A model generated the notes under the pieces. It did no database searches and was not told the DNA's origin. It saw only the letters and a list, made by a program, of their open reading frames with translations. A stretch of DNA of 64,000 nt, taken from NCBI GenBank assembly GCA_001298545.1, contig LJCX01000032.1, positions 248,001-312,000 on the forward strand. The letters are read 5' to 3'. This DNA comes from Actinobacteria bacterium OV320. GTDB taxonomy: Bacteria; Actinomycetota; Actinomycetes; Streptomycetales; Streptomycetaceae. Every line of letters begins with the position of its first letter. Position 1 is the first letter of the stretch. Made by a program: the position numbers and the translations under genes. Positions 18,576-26,041 of the stretch are shown in pieces.

Positions 18576-19117
18576 GACTGGCCCCTCTCGTCGGCTGCCC
18601 CGCCCCTCGCGAGTGCCCACAGGATGCCCCCGGCGTAGCCTCGGCGCCGCGTGACACGCTGGTTCCCGAAGGCAGGTGGAGGCGGGGCCGCATCGCCTTG
18701 TCCCGCCGAGTACGGGGCGTGCCCTCACCACTGAGGCCCCGGCGTTCGCGTTACCGCGAACCACATTTCCGAAACACCCGGCCGGCACCACATGCGGCAC
18801 CACATGCGGCGCCACCGGTCTGAGGCTTCGATATCAGGGGCGTGTGTCGGCTCGATCCGAGCCCGGTACGCGTCGGTCGACAGCACATCCGTCCGAACGA
18901 TCCGATGATCCCGTCGGAGGTCTCCTGAAGCAGCCGAGTGTTCCGCGCGCCCGTCCCCGTACCCCGGGCAGTCGGTCGCCTGGGCCTGGCAGGGCAATAC
19001 AGGGAAGCTAATTGGGCCCGGCATGGGCATGCGTTCGCGCGCCTCCGTCGGCCAGGCTGGCTGGGAAGCCCAGGGGGCCGGGAGCCACCCCGGCGCCCGC
19101 AGCCGGAGGTTGCCGTC
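18576..19117. other. intergenic region between divergent genes
   Basis: 542 bp separating the membrane protein and the DUF1931 gene, expected to hold both promoters. A short tandem CACCACATGCGG repeat occurs near 18786-18808. No gene was recognised. Confidence 0.4.
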
Positions 19118-19567
19118 ATGACCGTGATGTCCATCGCCAGGTTCGAAAAATTCTTCCGCGCGGCCGCGGGGCTGGACGTCGACAAGAACGATCTCAAGCG
19201 CTACAGCGATTTCGTCGACGCCAAGCTCTACGATCTGCTGACCGTCGCCCAGGCCACAGCCAAGGCCAACGGGCGCGACATCATCCGGACCTGTGACCTA
19301 CCGATCACGAAAGGCCTCCAGGAGAGCATTCACCACTTCCGGAAGATCGACCAGGAAGTAGAGCTCAAGCCGATCCTGGAACAGCTCGCCGCCCATCCCG
19401 CTCTGGACCGCACGCCCGACGAGGAGACCGAGGCGGCCTATCCGGACATCATCGGCGGACTCAGCCTGGCCCTGGCCCAGAGCTTCAAGATCCTCCATCC
19501 CGATCTGAAGAACCCCCAGACCCAGCACTGGGAGGAGACCCGAGCCCTCTTCGACCTCCTGCTGTGA
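19118..19567 (+). CDS. DUF1931 histone-fold protein
   Basis: 149 residues from ATG 19118 with GGAGG upstream. The sequence VMSIARFEKFFRAAAGLDVD and LKRYSDFVDAKLYDLLTVAQ matches the DUF1931 family, whose known structure is a doubled histone fold in one chain. The DITKG-like region reads CDLPITKGLQESI. In Streptomyces such proteins often sit with stress genes, as here next to DUF2267, Hsp20 and the DnaK operon. DNA binding is possible but unproved for the family. Confidence 0.85.
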   Translation: MTVMSIARFEKFFRAAAGLDVDKNDLKRYSDFVDAKLYDLLTVAQATAKANGRDIIRTCDLPITKGLQESIHHFRKIDQEVELKPILEQLAAHPALDRTPDEETEAAYPDIIGGLSLALAQSFKILHPDLKNPQTQHWEETRALFDLLL

Positions 19568-19906
19568 GGGGCGACCGGACCAGGCGTCAGCGCCCTTTGC
19601 TTCCGTCGCTGCCTCGACGGATCTTGCTGTCCTCGTCCTCGTCCAGGGCGCTGCCGAGAGCGGTGGCGCCCTCCTCCATGCAGCGCCAGGCGGTCCAGAG
19701 CCCGCTGACAGCGCCGGTCCACGCCGAGTTCGTGCGTCGGGGAGCATGCCGAAACGTGCCGGGCGAACGGCACCGACTGTGAGCCGATTTTCGGCATCGA
19801 CCCTCCGCTGAGGCCGGGTGCGAACGGGCGGCGACGCTTTCGTTCGATGAGGTGTTCACCGATCCCGGAGGGGTGCAGACGGCCCCGAAGTGCCGCGTAC
19901 GACTGC
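19568..19906. other. intergenic stretch, no gene recognised
   Basis: 339 bp between the DUF1931 gene and a converging small frame. Both strands lack motifs or good start signals. Confidence 0.4.
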
Positions 19907-20005
19907 TCACTTTGCCTTCGCGCCCATGCGAAGGGCCTTCTCGACCTCCTTGAGGAGCCGATTCCTGTCCGTCACGGTGTGGGCCTTGCGTTCTGGGTGC
20001 CTCAT
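19907..20005 (-). CDS. possible small basic protein (32 residues)
   Basis: An ATG frame starting 4 bases after the stop of the DUF2267 gene encodes MRHPERKAHTVTDRN then RLLKEVEKALRMGAKAK. Third codon positions are about 85% G or C, as in real genes here, and the placement suggests translational coupling to DUF2267. There is no separate ribosome site and no family match. Confidence 0.4.
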   Translation of the reverse strand: MRHPERKAHTVTDRNRLLKEVEKALRMGAKAK

Positions 20006-20009
20006 GGGC

Positions 20010-20402
20010 TCAGTCCGCGAGGTCGGCCTTGCCGAACAGGACCGCGTAGCTGGAGGGGAGTTGGCTGATGACCTGATTCAGTTCTCCGCCGGTGACAGCG
20101 TCGGCAACGGTGGTCAGGACCGCGCTGGCGTCCCACTGCGCCGTACGCGGCCGCGCGTGGATGCGCTCGGCGACCCGGCGGTAGAACTCTTCGATCCCGA
20201 AGCTCTGTGCCTGCTGCGGCGTTGCCTGTTCCAGAACCTGTCCCAGCGGGCCGGGCAGCTGGGACGCGAGGTCCTTGACCTCTCCCGGGCTGATCCGTTG
20301 GGCCAGTACCTCCAGCACGGCGTTGGTGACATTCGCAGCTTCGTCCTGGTCGTTGTATTCGCCTCGCTCGCGTACGCGGGCGAGGAATCCGTCGTATTTC
20401 AT
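20010..20402 (-). CDS. DUF2267 domain protein
   Basis: 130 residues. The pattern MKYDGFLARVRERGEY, then NVTNAVLEVLAQRISPGEVK and DLASQLPGPL followed by a second half-repeat (VLTTVADAVTGGELNQVISQ LPSSYAVLF in two blocks) is the DUF2267 family, a helical repeat protein common in stress clusters. It lies 21 bp downstream of the MFS gene, so it is probably in the same transcript. Function unknown. Confidence 0.88.
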   Translation of the reverse strand: MKYDGFLARVRERGEYNDQDEAANVTNAVLEVLAQRISPGEVKDLASQLPGPLGQVLEQATPQQAQSFGIEEFYRRVAERIHARPRTAQWDASAVLTTVADAVTGGELNQVISQLPSSYAVLFGKADLAD

Positions 20403-20423
20403 CGCTTCCTCCTTCTGTCCCGG

Positions 20424-22355
20424 TCACCGCAGGTCACCGGGGCTGCCCGGTGCGCTGTCGGGCCGGCCGGGTCCTTCCGCCGGCGCGTAGCTGCCGTTCC
20501 CAAGGCTCTTGGCCCGGGAGTCCCGCTCGGACTCACGCAGGGCACGGCGGAAGCGCCCGGGGCCCCAGGAACGGCCGCCCACGGCCTGTTCGAGTCGGTC
20601 GCGGCTCGTCGGGCCGGTTTCTTGGAGCGCGTGGGTGATCTGTTCGATCTCATCGTCGAGGCGTTGTTCGGCCATGGCCGACGTACGGCTTGCCGTGCCC
20701 GCGGTGCCGGCCATCCCCGGCGAGTACAGGGTGCTGCCCGATCCGGTGCCCGGGCGGTAGCGGCGGGCTCCGGCGCGCTCCCGCTCGCGGCGGCGGGCGG
20801 TGCGGTCGGCGATCCGCTGGTCCCGCTCGTGCGCGGCCTGCTGGACGTGCCCGGGCCGGACATGGTCGCGTGCGTCCTGTGGCGCGGGCTCGTCGCGCCA
20901 GGCTGCCTCGGCTTCCTCGGCGGTGAGCGGCCGGGCGATGTTCTCCAGGGACTGTTGTTCGGCCCGGACACCGAAGAACACCTCGGCCAGCCCGCCCAGC
21001 GCCATGGCTGCCGCCCCGACAAGGAAGCCGATGGCCACCAGGGTGGCATCCCCACTGTGAATCAGGTGGCCGAACAGCAGCGGGCCGGTGATTCCGCCCA
21101 CGGCCGTTCCGATCGCGAAGAACAGTGAGATGGACAGGGCTCGGGTCTCCATGGGGAAGACCTCGCTCACCGTCAGGTAGGCCGAGCTCGCTCCCGCGGA
21201 CGCCACGAAGAAGGTCAGCGAGACCAGCAGGAAGAACGACCATGTCGTCAGGGAGCCGTTGATCAGCAGGACGGCGAGGACGGCTGCCACGACCGCCGAG
21301 CCGAAGTAGGTGCCCGCGATCATCGGCTTCCTGCCGACGGTGTCGAACAGTCGGCCGAGAAGGAGTGGTCCGAGGAAGTTGGCGATCGCGAAGAGGGCCA
21401 GATAGTAGGGGATCGAGCCGGAGCCGATGTCGAAGAAGCCGTTCAGGATAGTGCCCAGGTCGAAGACGATCGCGTTGTACAGGAACGCCTGTCCGACGAA
21501 GAGCGCCAGACCGAGAACGGCGCGACGCGGGTACCGCCGCAGAGCCACGCCGGCGATCTCCGTGAACGGGATGACGTCGCGCTGGCGTACGGTGACCGCC
21601 TCGCCCGGTTCCGGCAGCTCGCGGCCGGTCTCCTGGCGCACCTCGGCCTCGATCCGGTCGACGATGCGTTCAGCCTCGGCTTGGTGCCCGTGGATGAACA
21701 GCCAGCGCGGACTCTCCGGCACGTGGCGGCGTACCAGCATGATGGCCAGGCCCAGAATGCCGCCCAGACCGAAGGCCAGCCGCCAGCCGAGGTCGGCTGC
21801 CAGCAGACTCTCGTTGAGAAGCAGCACGGCGACCAGGCTGCCGAGCGCCGCACCGACCCAGTAGCTGCCGTTGATGGCGAGATCCACCTGGCCGCGGTTG
21901 CGGGCAGGGATCAGCTCGTCGATGGCCGAGTTGATCGCGGCATACTCTCCGCCGATGCCCATACCGGTGATGAAGCGGGCGAGGTAGAGGTACCAGGGGT
22001 CGTGGGCGAACGCGGTCGCGACGGTGGCGAGGACATAGATGCCGAGCGTGAGCATGAACAGCTTCTTGCGCCCGTAGCGGTCGGTGAGCCTCCCGAACAG
22101 GAGAGCTCCCGCACAGGCGCCGGCCACATAGATGGCGGCGGCAGTGCCTATGTCGGCGCTGGTCAGGTTGATGCCGCTGCCCGGCTCGGTCATACGGGCG
22201 GCAACCGCCCCGACGATCGTCACTTCGAGTCCGTCCAGAATCCAGACGGCTCCCAGACCGACGACGATCCGCCAATGGAATCGGGACCACGGCAGTCGGT
22301 CGAGCCGGGCCGGGACCTTCGTCGTGACGACACCGAGCTCGGCGGTGGTGGTCAT
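20424..22355 (-). CDS. MFS transporter with long C-terminal cytosolic extension
   Basis: 643 residues. The first ~455 residues form a 12-helix sugar/metabolite-type MFS permease: WILDGLEVTIVGAVAARM in helix 1, GRLTDRYGRKKLFML loop 2-3, PESPRWL after helix 6, GRLFDTVGRKPM loop 8-9 and SEVFPMETRALSISLFF. A charged linker (AEEAEAAWRDEP) follows. The last ~75 residues (LDDEIEQITHALQETG then RDRLEQAVGGRSWGPGRFR) resemble a winged-helix fold. Ordinary members stop near 450-480 residues. Substrate unknown. Confidence 0.85.
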   Translation of the reverse strand: MTTTAELGVVTTKVPARLDRLPWSRFHWRIVVGLGAVWILDGLEVTIVGAVAARMTEPGSGINLTSADIGTAAAIYVAGACAGALLFGRLTDRYGRKKLFMLTLGIYVLATVATAFAHDPWYLYLARFITGMGIGGEYAAINSAIDELIPARNRGQVDLAINGSYWVGAALGSLVAVLLLNESLLAADLGWRLAFGLGGILGLAIMLVRRHVPESPRWLFIHGHQAEAERIVDRIEAEVRQETGRELPEPGEAVTVRQRDVIPFTEIAGVALRRYPRRAVLGLALFVGQAFLYNAIVFDLGTILNGFFDIGSGSIPYYLALFAIANFLGPLLLGRLFDTVGRKPMIAGTYFGSAVVAAVLAVLLINGSLTTWSFFLLVSLTFFVASAGASSAYLTVSEVFPMETRALSISLFFAIGTAVGGITGPLLFGHLIHSGDATLVAIGFLVGAAAMALGGLAEVFFGVRAEQQSLENIARPLTAEEAEAAWRDEPAPQDARDHVRPGHVQQAAHERDQRIADRTARRRERERAGARRYRPGTGSGSTLYSPGMAGTAGTASRTSAMAEQRLDDEIEQITHALQETGPTSRDRLEQAVGGRSWGPGRFRRALRESERDSRAKSLGNGSYAPAEGPGRPDSAPGSPGDLR

Positions 22356-22444
22356 GCCATGCCTCCTCGTTCAGGGCCATGGGCTGTTGCCTGGTGAGGG
22401 ACAGAACAGGCTGGAATGGAGTGGTCCGCATAGGGTGGTGTTCC

Positions 22445-22726
22445 GTGCTGCGCTGCCACCTTCTGGGACACCGTTTTCGCTTTCTCCATGAGGGCGACAC
22501 GATGCTCTGGCACTGCGCGCGTGGGTGCGGAGCGGAGGGAAGCAAGCGATATCCGACGGCCCAGGACGCCGAGCGTTTCGCACGGGCATTCGACCGCGAG
22601 GACCAGGCGGACTTGGGCCGGCGAGCACCACTGGGCCTGCTCCCCCTGCGGCTGCTGCGCGCCTGGCGGCTGCGGCACCGAAAGCAGGCCGGCGGGGAGC
22701 CACGTGACGCGTCTTTGCCGCCGTGA
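22445..22726 (+). CDS. small conserved cysteine-containing protein
   Basis: About 93 residues from GTG 22445 (VLRCHLLGHRFRFLHEG). It has a CxxH-like start, then WHCARGCGAEGSKRYPTAQ and a basic C-terminus (LRLLRAWRLRHRKQAGG). Proteins of this pattern are common as short actinomycete hypotheticals; the Cys/His pairs could bind a metal. It is divergent from the MFS gene. An earlier in-frame ATG at 22379 gives an unlikely N-terminus. Confidence 0.7.
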   Translation: MLRCHLLGHRFRFLHEGDTMLWHCARGCGAEGSKRYPTAQDAERFARAFDREDQADLGRRAPLGLLPLRLLRAWRLRHRKQAGGEPRDASLPP

Positions 22727-22787
22727 GGGGCAATCATACGGAACGTTGTTCATGAGTCACCCCGGATGTCGAGCCTCGCCGGCCCGG

Positions 22788-22819
22788 CCGCGGTGCCGGA
22801 CGGGCGCCCGGAACCGCGG
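22788..22819 (-). terminator. bidirectional GC hairpin after hsp20
   Basis: CCGCGGTGCCGG pairs with CCGGAACCGCGG (one mismatch) around an 8-base loop, 10 bp beyond the hsp20 stop. It also lies 61 bp after the stop of the small gene on the other strand, so it can serve both. Confidence 0.65.
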
Positions 22820-22829
22820 CGTTCGCGTC

Positions 22830-23336
22830 TCAGCCGCCGGTCTTCTCGGTGCTCTCACTCGTCTCGCTGATCTCGATGTGCCGGGGCTTTGCGACATCGG
22901 CCTTGGGGACGGTGACGCTGAGCACCCCGTCCGAGATCTGCGCATTGATCTTTTCGGTCTCGACCTCTCCGGGCAGCCTCAGCCGGTACTCGAAGGCTCC
23001 GGTGCGGCGGGTGCGCCGGCGCAGGACGCCTTTGCGTTCCTTCTCCTTGATGTCTCCGGTGACCACCAGTTCCTGGCCGTTCGCTTCGACGTCGATGTCT
23101 TTGCCCTTGACGCCGGGGAGTTCGATCTCGATGTGGAAGGCTTCGGCGGACTCCGTGACATCCGCCAGCGGCGTCCAGGCGACTGCGGGTGCCGCGCCTC
23201 CCACCGTGGATTCCATCAGTCCGCTCATCTCGCTGAGCAGTTGGTCGAACTCCGTCAGCGGATTGCGTGCCCAGCCAAGGGGCCTGTCCTGCACCGCGCC
23301 ACCGCGGTGGCGCCGGACGGGCGTGGCCATTGCCAT
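22830..23336 (-). CDS. Hsp20/alpha-crystallin small heat-shock protein
   Basis: 168 residues from ATG 23336 (a second ATG two codons later is equally well placed behind AAGGAGG). The alpha-crystallin domain runs from about residue 50: WTPLADVTESAEAFHIEIEL, PGVKGKDIDVEANGQELVV, then the GVLSVTVPKADVAKP strand close to the end (GVLxVxxPK motif). It is an ATP-independent holdase and the last gene of the DnaK-ClpB operon, 41 bp after the reductase. Confidence 0.93.
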   Translation of the reverse strand: MAMATPVRRHRGGAVQDRPLGWARNPLTEFDQLLSEMSGLMESTVGGAAPAVAWTPLADVTESAEAFHIEIELPGVKGKDIDVEANGQELVVTGDIKEKERKGVLRRRTRRTGAFEYRLRLPGEVETEKINAQISDGVLSVTVPKADVAKPRHIEISETSESTEKTGG

Positions 23337-23377
23337 CGCCTCCTTCTCCTTCTCGTGATCTCGTCGCCCGCCGGGCG

Positions 23378-25159
23378 TCATGCGAGCCAAGCGGACTGTT
23401 TCGGACGTGTGTGCGGGGAGGTGTCGGTGCCGCCGGGCGCGGCCGTGTGGCCCAGGTAGCGGTGCACGAAGTGGATGCTCATCGCGCCTTCGCCCACCGC
23501 GGAGGCCACGCGCTTCACCGAGCCGCTGCGGACGTCGCCGGCGGCGAAGACGCCGGGCAGGCTGGTCTCCAACGTCAGGCAGTCGCGGCCCTGGCTCTGC
23601 CACAGTTCGGGGACGGAGCAGGCCTGCGCCTCCGCTCCCGTGAGCACGAAGCCACGCGCGTCGAGGGCGAGCACGCCGGACAGCCAATCGGTGTGAGGGT
23701 CTGCGCCGGTGAAGACGAACAGGGCCCGCACCTCCAGCTGGCGGTGCTCACCGACACGGTGGTCGACCACGGTGACCGCCTCGAGCGTCTTGTCGCCGAG
23801 CGCCTCGGTCACCTCGGTGTGCAGCAGCACGAGCACCCGCGGGTTACGCTCGATCTGATCGATCAGGTAGCGGGACATGTGCGCCTCAAGGCTGGGCCCA
23901 CGGACGAGCAGATACACCCGCGGTGCATACCCGGCCAGGAAGAGCACGGCCTGACCCGCGGAGTTGCCGCCGCCGACCACCGCCACCGGGTCGGCACGGC
24001 ACTGCTGGGCCTCGTATACGGTCGCCGAGTAGTGGACGCTCGCGCTCTCCAACGGCTCGATGCCGGGCACATGGAGGCGCCGGTAGCGGGCACCGGTGGC
24101 CAGAACGACGGTACGGGCGGTGACCTCGCTGCCGTCGGCGAACCCGACCGCGTAGTGGTCGTCCCGCCGTTCGAGCCGGGCCGACTCAGCCGGGACGCTG
24201 ATCCGGGCGCCGAACTTCTCCGCCTGAAGCACGGCGCGCTCGGTGAGTTCGGCGCCGGAGATGCCGGAAGGGAAGCCGAAGCAGTTGTCGATGCGGGAGG
24301 ACGTCCCGGCCTGCCCGCCGGTGGCCAGCGCCTCGACCACGGTCGTGCCGAGGCCCTCCGAGGCGGCGTTCACCGCTGCGGCGAGACCGGCCGGACCCGA
24401 GCCGACGATGAGGATGTCGCCGCGGCCGTTGCCTGGCTCCAGGGCCGGCAGGCCTATGAACCGGGCGAGTTCGGCGTTGCTCGGATTGCGCAGCAGGGTC
24501 GTGTCCCGCCAGATCACCAGCGGCGTCTGCTCCGGACCGACCCCGAAGCGACGCAGCAGCGCCTCGGCCTCCTCGTCCGTCTCCAGATCGATCCAGCGGT
24601 GCGGCAGCCGGTTGCGGGCGGCGAACTCGCGCAGCCGCCGGGTGTCGGGCGAATAGCGCGAGCCGATGATGCGGAAACCGGCGCCCTGCCCGACCAGCAG
24701 AGCGCGGCGGCCCAGGCAGGCGCGCAGCACCACATCACCAAGGGCGGAGTCCCGGGTCACCAGGTCACGCAGCTGATCGATGGACAGGGCGAGGACCTCG
24801 CCGGGGTCCCGGACCACGGCGGTGTAGAAGGCCACCTGTCCGTTCAGCAGGCCGAGTTCCCCGATGAAGCGACCAGGGCCGTGCACACGCAGCAGGTGCT
24901 CTCCGGGTGTGCCATGGCCCTCGACGATGGCGATCGAGCCACTGAGGACGACGTAGAACACCTCGCACCGCTCCCCCTCCCGGATCAGCACGTCACCCGC
25001 CTCAACCGCGCGCCGCCGGCCATGCTGCGCCAGGCGGGCCATCTGGTCGTCCGACAGGCGGGGATAGGCACCGTAGATGTCGGGGGTCTCGAAGGGGACG
25101 CTCTCCTGCGCCTCGTCCGGCACCGGCGCCGCGCCCGGCCGCGTCTCGTCGCCGGACAT
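23378..25159 (-). CDS. cyclic-nucleotide-binding domain/FAD thioredoxin-reductase-like oxidoreductase
   Basis: 593 residues. Residues ~30-145 are a cNMP-binding domain (AQHGRRRAVEAGDVLIREGE, RFIGELGLLNGQ). Residues ~160-250 are a thioredoxin-like domain without a CxxC (TPLVIWRDTTLLRNPSNAEL). From ~265 there is a TrxR-type FAD domain (ILIVGSGPAGLAAAVNAAS) with an NADPH site (VAVVGGGNSAGQAVLFLAG) and the FAD end motif VFAAGDVRSGSVKR. The usual CxxC of thioredoxin reductase is absent (SRIDNCFGFPSGISG), so electrons probably go elsewhere. Start and the upstream stop overlap as TGATG, so it is coupled to the zinc-finger gene. Confidence 0.9.
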   Translation of the reverse strand: MSGDETRPGAAPVPDEAQESVPFETPDIYGAYPRLSDDQMARLAQHGRRRAVEAGDVLIREGERCEVFYVVLSGSIAIVEGHGTPGEHLLRVHGPGRFIGELGLLNGQVAFYTAVVRDPGEVLALSIDQLRDLVTRDSALGDVVLRACLGRRALLVGQGAGFRIIGSRYSPDTRRLREFAARNRLPHRWIDLETDEEAEALLRRFGVGPEQTPLVIWRDTTLLRNPSNAELARFIGLPALEPGNGRGDILIVGSGPAGLAAAVNAASEGLGTTVVEALATGGQAGTSSRIDNCFGFPSGISGAELTERAVLQAEKFGARISVPAESARLERRDDHYAVGFADGSEVTARTVVLATGARYRRLHVPGIEPLESASVHYSATVYEAQQCRADPVAVVGGGNSAGQAVLFLAGYAPRVYLLVRGPSLEAHMSRYLIDQIERNPRVLVLLHTEVTEALGDKTLEAVTVVDHRVGEHRQLEVRALFVFTGADPHTDWLSGVLALDARGFVLTGAEAQACSVPELWQSQGRDCLTLETSLPGVFAAGDVRSGSVKRVASAVGEGAMSIHFVHRYLGHTAAPGGTDTSPHTRPKQSAWLA

Positions 25160-25419
25160 CACACGAACGCCTCGTGGACGAAGCACCAGCGCCAGTCCTC
25201 GCCGGGCTCCAGCGACGCCGCGATCGGATGGCCGTCGGCGGCGGCGTGGCGGCGGGCGTGCCGGTTCGGCGAGGAATCGCAGCAGCCGACGTGGCCGCAG
25301 GTCAGGCAGAGCCTGAGGTGGACCCAGGGGGAACCTATGGCCAGGCATTCCTCGCACCCCTGGGCGCCCGGGGTGACGGGGCGTACGAGGGCGAGGTGGG
25401 GGTCGGTCCGTATGGTCAT
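25159..25419 (-). CDS. UBP-type zinc finger protein
   Basis: 86 residues. Zinc ligands C22xxC25, C38xxC41, C46, H54, H58 and H64 in GCEECLAIGSPW, LCLTCGHVGCCDSS and RHARRHAAADGHPI match the zf-UBP fold; the C-terminal EDWRWCFVHEAFV is also typical. In bacteria this domain appears as a stand-alone protein next to cNMP-TrxR-like reductases. It overlaps that reductase by one base (TGATG) and starts a few bases after the original thioredoxin stop. Confidence 0.9.
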   Translation of the reverse strand: MTIRTDPHLALVRPVTPGAQGCEECLAIGSPWVHLRLCLTCGHVGCCDSSPNRHARRHAAADGHPIAASLEPGEDWRWCFVHEAFV

Positions 25420-25425
25420 GTCCGA

Positions 25426-26041
25426 TCACTCTTTCCCGGCCGGTTCGCGGCCCGCGATCGACTGTTCCACCCAGCGCCGCAGGGCAGGGGCGGGGGCGGC
25501 ACCCGCCCGCCGGGCGGGGGGCTGTCCTTTTTCGAGGGCCCGCACCGCCGGGACCGCCCGGACCCCCAACCGCCGCGCCCGACCATCCTTCCCCGGCCGG
25601 TCGGCGGCCCGCGATCGACTGTCCCACCCAGCGCCGCGGGGCGGGGGGGGGTGCGGCACCCGCCTGCCGGGCGAGGGTCTGTCCTTTGTCGAGGACCAGC
25701 AGCGTCGGTACCGCCTGGACCTCGAACCGCCGCGCCAGGCGCGGGTTCTTGTCGATGTCGACCTTGACCAGCTTGATCGTTCCTGCCAGGTCGGTGGCGA
25801 CCTGCTCCAGCGCGGGGCTGACCATGCGGCAGGGGCCGCACCAGGTGGCCCACAGGTCGACGACGACGGGCACGGTGGCCTGCTCGACGACCTCGGTGAA
25901 GTCGTCGTCGCCCGCGTCGGCCATCCACGGCAGAGGCTGCTTGCAGTTGCCGCACCTGGGGCGGCCCTCGGCTGCCACGGGTACGCGGTTGGTGCGCCCA
26001 CAGTGCGGGCAGGTGACGTTGGTGGCTTGCACGGTACTCAC
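25426..26041 (-). CDS. zinc-ribbon thioredoxin with duplicated, frame-shifted 3' end
   Basis: TrxC-like thioredoxin: N-terminal zinc ribbon (Cys11, 14, 30, 33), then the active site WCGPC (Cys68, Cys71) and AVPTLLVLDKGQ. The ATG overlaps the clpB stop (ATGA). After RRWVGQSIAGRRPAG the frame does not end. The last ~50 codons occur twice as a 157-bp tandem copy, and only the second copy, in another frame, has the expected ending AGREPAGKE and stop at 25426. In the first frame there is no stop until 23378, making an 887-codon run into the reductase. The true C-terminus is therefore uncertain. Confidence 0.8.
25430..25743 (-). repeat. diverged 157-bp tandem duplication in the thioredoxin gene
   Basis: Blocks such as GCGATCGACT (25454 and 25611), GTCCTTT.TCGAGG (25524 and 25681) and AACCGCCGCGCC (25568 and 25725) recur at a constant offset of 157 bp with no gaps, at roughly 80% identity by eye. 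Because 157 is not a multiple of three, the second copy is out of frame with the first. Confidence 0.85.

Noticed and set aside
23378..26041. Single 887-residue thioredoxin-reductase fusion gene
   Set aside because: The middle third is the zinc-finger gene read out of frame, and the reductase has its own coupled start at 25159.
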